Shown in pieces: positions 1 through 5,517 of a DNA stretch of 5,517 bases. Numbering within the stretch: the stretch's first letter is position 1; the number at the start of each line of letters is the position of its first letter. The stretch is taken from assembly GCA_027492445.1 (NCBI GenBank), contig JAPUES010000268.1, positions 1 through 5,517 on the forward strand. The letters run 5' to 3'. A program made the translations under genes and the position numbers. The notes beneath the pieces are model-generated. The model did not search any database and was not told where the DNA came from. It saw nothing but the letters and a program-made list of their open reading frames with translations. The DNA is from Sporomusaceae bacterium. GTDB lineage: Bacteria > Bacillota > Negativicutes > DSM-13327.

Positions 1-947
1 TTTTTTTCTGGTATTGTATATTCATAATCTTTCCATTCACCTAAAGAATGCCTCCACTTTATTGTCACACCACTTTTCGTTGCTAATAAAGCTTGTATGA
101 GAGAGTTAGGTATATTAAAGCTATAGTTAAATATTGCATTAGGAAAGGAAGTACCATCCGACGCTAAGGGCTCGGATAAAACCCAGGCTTTATTATCAAC
201 CACTACCGTGATAGATTCCTTTATGGAATGACGACCAGGACGTGAATCATTAAAAGAAAAGTTTAGTCGATAGGATTTACCACGTTTTGGAGAATCCAAT
301 AACCAAAAGTCTGCTGTCATATGTTCTGAGTCAAGAAAATGCCATATTGTGTCTGTATCCTGTACATAAAACCATTTTTTCTCGTTCTTATCGATGCCAT
401 GTTTAATCCGATCATCATCTAATGCTTTTTTTAGTTCTTTAGGGTCAAGTGTTACTTTTGGACTATCAACCACTGGTTTACTAACCTCCGGAGTGTCATT
501 CTTGTTATTATTAACCATCGGCAAGTCTTTCCCATAATCATTAAATATCCGTTTTGCTACAAAACCTATTGGAGATTTTTCCGTAGTGGTAAGCCATTTA
601 TCTGTATGATTCTGAAATTCATCATGAAGCTCTCCCTCAGGTAAATACATATTTCGCTCCATAAGAATAAACGTCAGGCTACCCTCTTTTACAAGATAAT
701 GTGACAGCATATAAGATCCTATTGGATTGGGTGTCGCTGCCAAACTAGTTTTATAGGTTGTTTTCATCCACATATCCAATTGCCTATTTGGTGCTTCTCC
801 TGTGAAAATCACCTTTTCTTGATCCACCTGATATGCAACATCCGCTCCTTCGCTAATTGTCAGCCAGTTAGGTGAAGCATTAGCTAATGTATTTGCAGAA
901 AAAATGATTATAATACTAAAAACCATTCCTAGTAAGCACCTTATCAT
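1..947 (-). CDS. Secreted protein of unknown function, 3' end cut by window edge
   Basis: The frame is open for 315 codons from ATG at 947 down to the left window edge with no stop seen. The start is well supported: GGAGGT (953-958) lies 5 bases upstream, and no other ATG in this frame fits it better. Residues 1-24 form a typical Sec signal peptide: a short basic start (MIR), a hydrophobic core rich in Ile, Val and Phe, and an ANA|S-type cleavage site. No lipobox cysteine follows, so the mature protein should be secreted or wall-associated rather than a lipoprotein. Residues 25-140 form one domain with Trp and Tyr positions and a 'WMKTTY' strand, a style I associate with small secreted proteins of Negativicutes. 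A polar linker rich in Asn, Lys, Pro and Val follows (about 143-170), then a second beta-rich domain (about 188-315). I recognise no catalytic motif and assign no function. The C-terminal Pro-Glu-Lys run suggests that the end is near. Confidence 0.85.
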   Translation of the reverse strand, partial: MIRCLLGMVFSIIIIFSANTLANASPNWLTISEGADVAYQVDQEKVIFTGEAPNRQLDMWMKTTYKTSLAATPNPIGSYMLSHYLVKEGSLTFILMERNMYLPEGELHDEFQNHTDKWLTTTEKSPIGFVAKRIFNDYGKDLPMVNNNKNDTPEVSKPVVDSPKVTLDPKELKKALDDDRIKHGIDKNEKKWFYVQDTDTIWHFLDSEHMTADFWLLDSPKRGKSYRLNFSFNDSRPGRHSIKESITVVVDNKAWVLSEPLASDGTSFPNAIFNYSFNIPNSLIQALLATKSGVTIKWRHSLGEWKDYEYTIPEK

Positions 948-1151
948 GTTATACCTCCATACATTTTTTATAACTGTTCTTATAAATCCGACACGGGAAA
1001 CTATAACTTTCCATAAAAAACAAAAAATTCCTGCTAAATTGCATGAAACTTTTATATGACCTATTAATTTTTCAATAGTAGGTGCCATTTCTAATCTATT
1101 ATCATATCCTATATCAAACTACGGTAAAGTTGTTGTTTAGGAGGCAATACT
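948..1151. promoter_or_regulatory. Divergent intergenic region between the secreted protein and the P-loop protein
   Basis: This 204-base, AT-rich spacer must hold the promoters of two divergent genes. It contains both ribosome binding sites: GGAGGT on the minus strand at 953-958 and AGGAGG on the plus strand at 1139-1144. TATTAT at 1097-1102 is a fair -10 for the plus-strand gene, but no good -35 sits 16-18 bases upstream. CATATCCTA (1103-1111) resembles the -10 of mother-cell sporulation sigma factors, again without a matching -35. No operator palindrome stands out. The regulatory role is inferred from gene orientation. Confidence 0.4.
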
Positions 1152-2246
1152 ATGGAAATGGCAACAATAAGGCATCTCTTTCCAGGGGGAAATACACCAC
1201 AGGGTTTTTTTTCTTACTATAACTACATAATCTCAACGGATGCCACTCGCGTCTTTATCTTAAAAGGTGGACCTGGTACTGGCAAGTCCACTTTCATGCG
1301 TAAAATTGGTGAAGCATTGGTAGCACAAGGCTACGCTGCTGAGTTTCATCATTGTTCTAGTGATAACAATTCTTTAGATGGTGTGGTCATACCCAAACTA
1401 GGCGTGGCGTTCATTGATGGCACTGCCCCCCATATTGTCGACCCCAAGCACCCTGGATGTGTAGATGAAATCTTAAATTTAGGGGAATATTGGAATGAAA
1501 AGGGTATTGTCCCGCATAAAGCCAATATTATAAACTGTACTACGGAAATAAGTAAAAACTATCAGCGGGCCTACCGCTTTTTGAAGGCTGCCAAACTGAT
1601 TTATGACGATGTTGCTGCTATAAATACAGAGGCGCTCGATATTACAAAGACAAACCAAGTTGCCTCTGAATTGCTAGAAAAAATATTTACTGGCCCTAAA
1701 AGAATAGGATCTGGAAAAATACGAAAGCTCTTTGCTTCTGCTATAACACCCGATGGCCCAGTCAACTATCTAGCGTCTTCCGTTTGGTGTGCAGAAAAAT
1801 GCCATGTAATAAGCGGCGATCCAGGTACAGGCAAAAGTACCATTCTCCAAAAAGTCATTACTACCGCTATAACCATGGGCCTTACGATTGAAGTGTATTA
1901 TTGCCCACTCAATCCTGAAAAACCAGAGCATATCCTTATTCCTGAATTGGCTACCGCAGTGACGACTTCTACCACACCTCATCTCTATCAAGTAGTAAAG
2001 AATAACCCTACTACTGCTGTAAACATGAATGACTATTTAAATCCTATCATTATAGAAAAGTATCAAGAAAGGATTCGCTACAATCAGCAACTTTTCTGGG
2101 AACTTTGGTCAAAAACGATAGCATGCCTTAACCAGTCAAAACAACTCCATGATGAACTTGAGAATTACTACGTCCCCTATATGAATTTCCAAGGTATTCA
2201 AGACTTATGGGAAAAGACCTTAAAGCGTGTTTTAGCTTATGTTTGA
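1152..2246 (+). CDS. Tandem P-loop ATPase-like protein (PRK06851-type), function unknown
   Basis: This complete 364-residue protein starts at ATG 1152, seven bases after AGGAGG (1139-1144); the ATG at 1158 is too far from that site to be preferred. It contains two Walker A motifs, GGPGTGKST at residues 39-47 and GDPGTGKST at 222-230, each at the head of a similar module. Both modules then have a basic amphipathic helix, a short strand ending in 'HHC' or 'YYC', an 'IPKL' or 'IPEL' segment, and a 'TAPH' or 'TTPH' motif. The first module carries FIDG before TAPH and then a 'GCVDEILNLGEYW' stretch; the second lacks that acidic residue. The protein is therefore an internal duplication of a nucleotide-binding module. 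There is no signal peptide or membrane segment, so it should be cytoplasmic. It matches my recollection of the PRK06851 family of Firmicutes, which has no established reaction. A strong terminator follows 30 bases after the stop, so it is probably transcribed alone. Confidence 0.9.
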   Translation: MEMATIRHLFPGGNTPQGFFSYYNYIISTDATRVFILKGGPGTGKSTFMRKIGEALVAQGYAAEFHHCSSDNNSLDGVVIPKLGVAFIDGTAPHIVDPKHPGCVDEILNLGEYWNEKGIVPHKANIINCTTEISKNYQRAYRFLKAAKLIYDDVAAINTEALDITKTNQVASELLEKIFTGPKRIGSGKIRKLFASAITPDGPVNYLASSVWCAEKCHVISGDPGTGKSTILQKVITTAITMGLTIEVYYCPLNPEKPEHILIPELATAVTTSTTPHLYQVVKNNPTTAVNMNDYLNPIIIEKYQERIRYNQQLFWELWSKTIACLNQSKQLHDELENYYVPYMNFQGIQDLWEKTLKRVLAYV

Positions 2247-2276
2247 AATTAGTTCCAGTATCCTTTAAGTACAACT

Positions 2277-2319
2277 AATAATGCCGCAATTCCTGTACAA
2301 CAAGAATTGCGGCATTATT
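2277..2319 (+). terminator. Rho-independent terminator after the P-loop gene
   Basis: A perfect 16-bp stem (2277-2292 pairing with 2304-2319), centred on GCCGCAATTC, encloses an 11-base loop. It begins 30 bases after the TGA of the P-loop gene. The 3' arm runs into TTATTTAA, a modest U-tract. The minus-strand exit is also AU-rich, so it may also stop transcripts coming leftward from the insertion-sequence remnant. The very long stem makes the call firm even though the T-run is short. Confidence 0.8.
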
Positions 2320-2368
2320 TAACATTGTTCAATAGATTTTCCTTATAAAACATTTATGGTACTATTAT

Positions 2369-2387
2369 CCTGAGTTTTGCAGCAAAA
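2369..2387 (-). repeat. Possible 3' end (terminal repeat) of the insertion sequence
   Basis: Just beyond the transposase terminator lies a 13-base palindrome, TTTTGC-A-GCAAAA (2375-2387), followed outward by TCCTGAG. Ends of this kind close to the transposase terminator are usual for IS elements, so this is the best candidate for the element boundary. The partner repeat is lost with the 5' end, so it cannot be confirmed within the window. Confidence 0.3.
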
Positions 2388-2393
2388 TAAGAC

Positions 2394-2440
2394 AAAAAAG
2401 CCCTGCCCGTCTAGCAAATTCGCTGACTGGAGGGCTTTTA
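2394..2440 (-). terminator. Transposase terminator within the IS remnant
   Basis: Read on the minus strand, AAAAGCCCT (2439-2431) pairs with AGGGCTTTT (2404-2396). An inner stem (CC, GTC and AGC pairing with GCT, GAC and GG, with small bulges) lies inside, and a run of six T follows (complement of 2394-2399). This is a normal rho-independent terminator placed after the transposase reading frame. It belongs to the insertion sequence rather than to the host genes. Confidence 0.75.
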
Positions 2441-3588
2441 CTATTTGGTAAAATGATGTTGTGTAATTTAGCCTTGTTTATGGCATTGCAATTTTTTTTA
2501 ATATTAGATGTATTCATAATTTTATTGCCAAGGTCGATATCGAATGTTGCTTCCAGCGACTGCAAAATTTCATCCCGCTAGTCAAACAAGTAGTAGTTTT
2601 CATCAAGGTGTGAGCAGGAATATCGTATTAATGACTCGCGAATCTGATTAACAGGATGCTTTTTAGCTAGCTTGTACTCAAGCACACGTAAGATAAGAAG
2701 AGAAACGAAGCAGATAAGGACATGGGCGTTAATATGCTCTGTAAGTTTAAGATAAACTGGTCTTGCCCTGAACTCGCTTTTAATAGTTTTAAAAGATTCC
2801 TCAATTTCCCATAATCCTTTGTAAACATTGCGGATTTCAATATCCGACAGATGTTTTTCACTAGTGACGATGGAATAATATCCATCGTATTTTTCTTCTT
2901 CTGTAATTTTATCAAGATTTAACGATAAAACGATTCCATCAGGTATTTCGCCAGTTTCTTTGATAAACTTTAGGTTTTTAACGTAACTGGCAGCTCCTAC
3001 GCTAGTTGCTCTGGTGTACTTCCCAGGATTGGCAATCAAATCTTTAGCTTTTACAAGAACGAGTTCTCGTTCTTTCTTTTGTTTATTAGCGTACTTTTGT
3101 GAATAGTAGACCCTTTGTTTTTGATAAATATTCATTTTAAGGGAGCGTCTCCCTTGCGAGTTTTCGAGTTGGATCGTTTTAGCATATACTCTGGATTTAT
3201 GGATAAAAAACACTTCATTGTCGTTTTTATCTATTTCTTTGTCGTGGAGGTATCCTTCTTGAGCGAGTACCCAGGCTTTAAACTCCTTGTCAGCGGATAA
3301 GACACTCTGCCCATAGACATATCCATCATTGCCCGTTATCATCATTGATTCCTGCAAGAAAAGCAGTGTTATCGCTGGTATTTAGCCCCCGATCAGCGAC
3401 TGTGATAATTCGTTCAATACTATAGTCTTTTTTTACTCTGCGAACGATGGGGATGAGTGAAGTTTTTTCACTTTCACCGCCGGAGAAGATATTGAAGGCC
3501 ATGGGAATGCCGTTTGAGTCCATCAGAAGTTTAGCAAAGGTCTTATTCTTTTCTGTAGTCAATAGCATATGCAGACTGAAAGGCTTGA

Positions 3589-3948
3589 ATGAATAAAGGT
3601 TGTCACTTTATTTTGCCGAATATTCTATATATTTTTGACGAAAAAGATATTTATTCTTTTTTGAATTCTATTAAGAAATCGGCAAAAAAAGATACTCCTA
3701 CTTTTGAACTTGGTGATTTTATTTCTCAGAAGGAAAAATATAGAGGGCATATTAATGCCTATTTACTTGACGTGAATACAAGGATAGATAAATCCGTCAA
3801 AGAAAAATTGGCACTTACAATTGAGCCAGTTTATTCTTTTGATGAAATAGCGCAACGTATTAATGATATTATGGCGCTAGATATAACTTTCTCCTACCAT
3901 ATTGATCCTATTCGCATTTACCATAAAATCCTTAGCCATTTGTGGTAA
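3589..3948 (+). CDS. Unrecognised reading frame, probably an internal gene fragment
   Basis: The frame is open for 119 codons from ATG 3589 to TAA 3946-3948. The ribosome site is poor (AAAGG, 5 bases upstream), and a stop codon (TGA 3586-3588) directly precedes the ATG. The start may therefore be an artefact of a broken 5' end at the insertion-sequence junction. Codon use is strongly AT-biased, and the peptide reads like a soluble mixed alpha/beta protein with charged stretches ('KKSAKKDTPTFELGDF', 'DEIAQRINDI'). There is no signal peptide, membrane segment or motif that I recognise. The last 17 or so codons (from about 3897) lie antisense to the MFS stub, so the true coding content probably ends near 3880-3900 and the C-terminus is chance sequence. 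It reads opposite to the genes on both sides, which fits a fragment brought in by rearrangement. It could also be a small intact gene, but I consider that less likely. Confidence 0.4.
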   Translation: MNKGCHFILPNILYIFDEKDIYSFLNSIKKSAKKDTPTFELGDFISQKEKYRGHINAYLLDVNTRIDKSVKEKLALTIEPVYSFDEIAQRINDIMALDITFSYHIDPIRIYHKILSHLW

Positions 3949-4029
3949 TGAGGAGATATAAATATCCGTTGAAGACATGCCCAACATCATTACGCTAGCG
4001 AGGGAATAGGCTATTATTTGCTTATTCAT
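3877..4029 (-). pseudogene. N-terminal stub of a Bcr/CflA-type drug-efflux MFS transporter
   Basis: The frame has 50 codons from ATG 4029 to TAG 3877-3879. Residues 5-20 are hydrophobic (first membrane helix), followed by 'STDIYISSLPQMAKDF'. This matches the helix 1 / loop signature of the DHA1 drug:proton antiporters related to Bcr and CflA, which usually have an acidic residue, Tyr, Leu-Pro and an Ala-x-x-Phe spacing here. Family members have about 400 residues and 12 helices; only the first helix and the loop to the second remain. Similarity fades after 'NRINM' (around 3895), where the sequence passes into DNA that reads as the opposite-strand unknown frame. Its ATG overlaps the stop of the preceding frame as ATGA, suggesting an original operon position. 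The nearest purine-rich site (GGGGAGGG) is about 16 bases upstream, too far for a normal ribosome site, so coupling to the upstream frame is possible. A stub this short cannot transport anything. Confidence 0.6.
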
Positions 4030-4154
4030 AATAGATTAACTTTGCCCTCCCCCGTAACAAATAGACTTTTCGGTGACGATGAACTTTCACAAAAGCTCCC
4101 TTCATCAAACAGTACCTCTAGTCTTTCGTAAGTGTTTAATTTTTCTGTTTTCAT
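4026..4154 (-). pseudogene. Short N-terminal remnant of a carboxyltransferase-like subunit
   Basis: The frame has 42 codons from ATG 4154 to TGA 4026-4028. 'TYERLEVLFDEGSFCE' (residues 8-23) resembles the N-terminal 'ARERIxxLLDxGSFxE' block of biotin-dependent carboxyltransferase beta subunits (acyl-CoA carboxylases, methylmalonyl-CoA decarboxylase and relatives). 'FVTGEGKVN' (32-40) resembles the next block, usually 'VVTGxGxVNGR'. In these enzymes the two blocks are normally farther apart and the protein is about 500 residues, so this is a stub with a possible internal deletion. Its ATG overlaps the stop of the upstream GHKL-GNAT gene as ATGA, and a modest AAGG (4164-4167) lies 9 bases upstream, so it was probably translated by coupling. 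The match is short: the first block is convincing, the second less so. A genuine small protein of another kind cannot be excluded. Confidence 0.5.
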
Positions 4155-5517
4155 AGGTTTATACCTTCATTACATCTTTCAATATATCTTAGCAATTCCT
4201 TGCCAAACTCAGAATCCAGTTGAAATGTATTATAATCCATTACTCTATTATTTAAATACTGCAATATTAGCCATCCCTTACCATAGCTACCCGGCAACAC
4301 TCCTGCAAAAAAGAAACCCATTCGTTCAAGATCTGCACACATTTGCTGGGCTACTGGTCTATGGAGCAATAAATAACAATAGACTGCCTCCACTCTTTGC
4401 AAACAGAGTATCTTTAACTGTCTTTGAATTTCCTGTTTTGTTTCTTTTGAGTAACTATTTACAATAATTTCTGCCGAACCGTAGGGGTTAACTTTAACCT
4501 CAACGTTCATCTCTGGCGCTAGGCTACTATCCTCTTCATAAAATTCTTCCTGTATAACAATTCCTAACTGCCTCCCAATATCCTTAATCATCCCCTTATG
4601 ATTAATGGGTAAATACCAATAAGCCTCAGTTACTTCTTGCAAATAGGCAAAAGAATGTATAATGCTTTCCCGATTTGCGCCTTCCGGTCTAAGGGAAGTA
4701 AATCTCATATTGGGTAGCATCGCTAATAATATATAGCAATCAACCAAGCCCATTTTATGTGATACTTTCTGTGAATAGGGGTGAGAACAAACGGAAGCAG
4801 TGTATACCCCATATTTTTGTAGTTCTTTACTTTTCCCTAGCAATTCATCACTTAATTTATTTAAAATCCCCTTGCCACGATATTCAGGATACACGGCTGC
4901 CGCACCAAACTCATACATATTTTCATCTAATACACATTTCTCCATTGCCCCATGTCCGACGATTTCACCAGTAGTAAGGGCTACAACCCAAGATATAATA
5001 GTACCGTTTTTATTCATTTCTCGAATGTGCTCTGGATAATACATTTTTTCATTTGGATAGGAGTTGCCATAGGCTTCATAAATACAAGTAGCAACTGCAA
5101 TTGCCTCTTGGGGTTCCATCATTCTTATTTCTTTAATTTCACCGACTTTTCTATCTTGTTTTTTTTCCACATTTTTTTCATAAAGATCTTCAGAACCTTC
5201 CATGATTCTCTGCCCAAAGTATTTTACCAAACTAACCTCGTTGCCATCCCGTCCCCGATTTACAAAGGATACTTCGTCCATTAACTCCCTCAGAAGAAAA
5301 ATTCCTAAACCATCCAGATTAACGGTATCGCCCTTCTGGTATTCAGGTAAAAGCTCTACGTCACAGGGCTTACCCCAATCATGAACAATCATCTTTAAGC
5401 CTGTTGGCATTACTTCAAATGTTACTTCAATAAATGACTCTTGATTTGAATATTCAATTGCTCTTACAATGCTTTCTTCTAATGCCAAAATTATTTTTGC
5501 TATTTCTTTCTTCTCTA
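4151..5517 (-). CDS. RsbW-like GHKL ATPase fused to GNAT acetyltransferase, 5' end beyond window
   Basis: The frame is open from the right window edge to TGA 4151-4153, giving 454 visible codons. A TTG at 5488 could be read as a start, but the frame continues upstream as 'EKKEIAKII', which completes the first helix of an RsbW fold, so the true start is outside. Residues here are counted from 5515. Residues 1-100 are a GHKL/HATPase domain of the anti-sigma kinase type: helix 'LALEESIVRAIEYS', D-x-G box 'HDWGKP' (45-50), and G2 box 'GLGIFLLRELMDEV' (69-82). The N-box Asn is replaced by Arg (R18), which may weaken Mg-ATP binding. A charged linker (101-126) leads to a GNAT domain (about 127-265) with the acetyl-CoA-binding 'YPEYRGKGI' (209-217). 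The remaining 190 or so residues look like a second, weaker GNAT-like unit. The likely role is acetylation of an unknown target, with the GHKL part acting as a sensor or partner-binding module. It heads a leftward unit, overlapping the carboxyltransferase stub by ATGA. Targets are not shown by the sequence. Confidence 0.85.
   Translation of the reverse strand, partial: EKKEIAKIILALEESIVRAIEYSNQESFIEVTFEVMPTGLKMIVHDWGKPCDVELLPEYQKGDTVNLDGLGIFLLRELMDEVSFVNRGRDGNEVSLVKYFGQRIMEGSEDLYEKNVEKKQDRKVGEIKEIRMMEPQEAIAVATCIYEAYGNSYPNEKMYYPEHIREMNKNGTIISWVVALTTGEIVGHGAMEKCVLDENMYEFGAAAVYPEYRGKGILNKLSDELLGKSKELQKYGVYTASVCSHPYSQKVSHKMGLVDCYILLAMLPNMRFTSLRPEGANRESIIHSFAYLQEVTEAYWYLPINHKGMIKDIGRQLGIVIQEEFYEEDSSLAPEMNVEVKVNPYGSAEIIVNSYSKETKQEIQRQLKILCLQRVEAVYCYLLLHRPVAQQMCADLERMGFFFAGVLPGSYGKGWLILQYLNNRVMDYNTFQLDSEFGKELLRYIERCNEGINL

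Larger units (their letters stand above)
2365..3568 (-). pseudogene. Transposase pseudogene, IS4/IS1634-like DDE family
   Basis: Three broken pieces together give one transposase. The upstream piece (3568 to 3326) begins 'MLLTTEKNK', then joins recognisable sequence at 'LLMDSNGIPMAFNIFSGG' and carries the DDE aspartate in VADRGLN (codon 3392-3394). It runs into a stop because one extra G is present in a GGG run (CCC on the plus strand, 3332-3334); removing one base restores 'DDNGNDGYVYGQS'. The second piece (3357 to 2578) contains the conserved 'YKGLWEIEESFK' with the catalytic Glu (about 2797-2805) and a hydrophobic C-terminal segment. It ends at TAG (2578-2580) after 'NYYLFD'. The frame then continues as 'RDEILQSLEATFDIDLGNKI', clearly the same protein, so the TAG replaces a sense codon, probably Tyr. 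The frame stays open to 2365 through the terminator hairpin, so the original stop probably lay earlier; an 8-base A run (2492-2499) may hide another indel. The first catalytic Asp is missing. The gene is non-functional. Confidence 0.85.
2366..3568 (-). mobile_element. Decayed, truncated insertion sequence of IS4/IS1634 type
   Basis: The segment holds the 3' two-thirds of a transposase gene, its terminator hairpin, and a likely IS end near 2366-2387. The transposase family is recognised from the second DDE aspartate in 'VADRGLN' and from the 'VYKGLWEIEESFKTIK' motif around the catalytic glutamate. The N-terminal part of the transposase, including the first catalytic aspartate, is absent. The left (5') end of the element is therefore missing, and no matching terminal inverted repeat or target duplication can be found. 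The exact 5' breakpoint is uncertain, somewhere around 3530-3607. With three lesions the element cannot make its own transposase and should be immobile unless helped in trans. Confidence 0.75.

Noticed and set aside
1770..1991. Minus-strand 73-codon frame inside the P-loop gene
   Set aside because: It is antisense to a well-supported coding region, has no ribosome site and resembles no protein family.
2365..2565. The 66-codon minus-strand frame as a separate small gene
   Set aside because: It is in the same frame as the transposase, follows the TAG by four codons and encodes the transposase C-terminus, then runs through the terminator.
2667..3300. An 82-codon minus-strand frame and a 61-codon plus-strand frame across the transposase
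   Set aside because: They overlap the recognisable transposase frame and show no independent coding signal.
3326..3357. Programmed frameshift to make full transposase
   Set aside because: The element also lacks its 5' part and has an in-frame stop, and only a plain GGG run without a classic slippery heptamer is present, so random decay explains it better.
4132..5384. Several plus-strand frames of 60-111 codons across the GHKL-GNAT gene
   Set aside because: They are antisense shadows of a real gene, rich in Ile, Phe and Ser as expected from the complement of AT-rich coding sequence.
5486..5488. TTG as the start of the GHKL-GNAT protein
   Set aside because: The frame stays open to the window edge, and the upstream residues complete the first helix of the ATPase domain, so the gene continues outside.
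1..5517. CRISPR array, tRNA, rRNA, riboswitch or phage defence system
   Set aside because: No spaced direct repeats, cloverleaf-like sequence, leader aptamer or recognisable defence gene set was seen.

Overview
The window is AT-rich and uses strong AGGAGG-type ribosome binding sites, rho-independent terminators and gene families common in Firmicutes. The secreted protein at the left end and the tandem P-loop protein next to it look most like genes of anaerobic, probably spore-forming Firmicutes, perhaps Negativicutes such as the Sporomusa/Pelosinus group. That placement is inference from protein style, not from a marker gene.

Layout. (a) 1-947, minus strand: a secreted protein with a signal peptide, cut by the left window edge just before its stop. 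(b) 948-1151: a short divergent intergenic region. (c) 1152-2246, plus strand: an intact 364-residue protein with two Walker A P-loops in two related halves (PRK06851-type, function unknown), followed by a strong hairpin terminator at 2277-2319. (d) About 2366-3568, minus strand: the decayed 3' part of an insertion sequence with an IS4/IS1634-type DDE transposase. Its N-terminal third is missing, and it carries a +1 frameshift in a G-run and an in-frame TAG; its own terminator (2394-2440) survives. (e) 3589-3948, plus strand: an unrecognised AT-rich reading frame that looks like an internal piece of a gene. (f) 3877-4029 and 4026-4154, minus strand: the first 50 or so codons of a Bcr/CflA-type drug-efflux MFS transporter, and a 42-codon reading frame resembling the N-terminus of an acyl-CoA carboxylase/decarboxylase carboxyltransferase subunit. 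(g) 4151-5517, minus strand: a long protein, cut by the right window edge, that fuses an RsbW-like GHKL ATPase domain to a GNAT acetyltransferase and a second C-terminal domain.

How it fits together. The right-hand genes read leftward as a tightly packed transcription unit: GHKL-GNAT protein, carboxyltransferase start, MFS start, each joined to the next by a 4-base ATGA stop/start overlap. The last two are only N-terminal stubs, so the unit seems to have been cut by deletion or insertion, with the IS remnant and a foreign gene fragment now on the downstream side. The left part (secreted protein and P-loop protein) appears undisturbed. I see no tRNA, rRNA, CRISPR array or riboswitch, and no convincing complete new system. 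The points of most interest are the GHKL-GNAT fusion with an altered N-box, the two-module P-loop protein, and the pile of gene fragments at 2366-4154.
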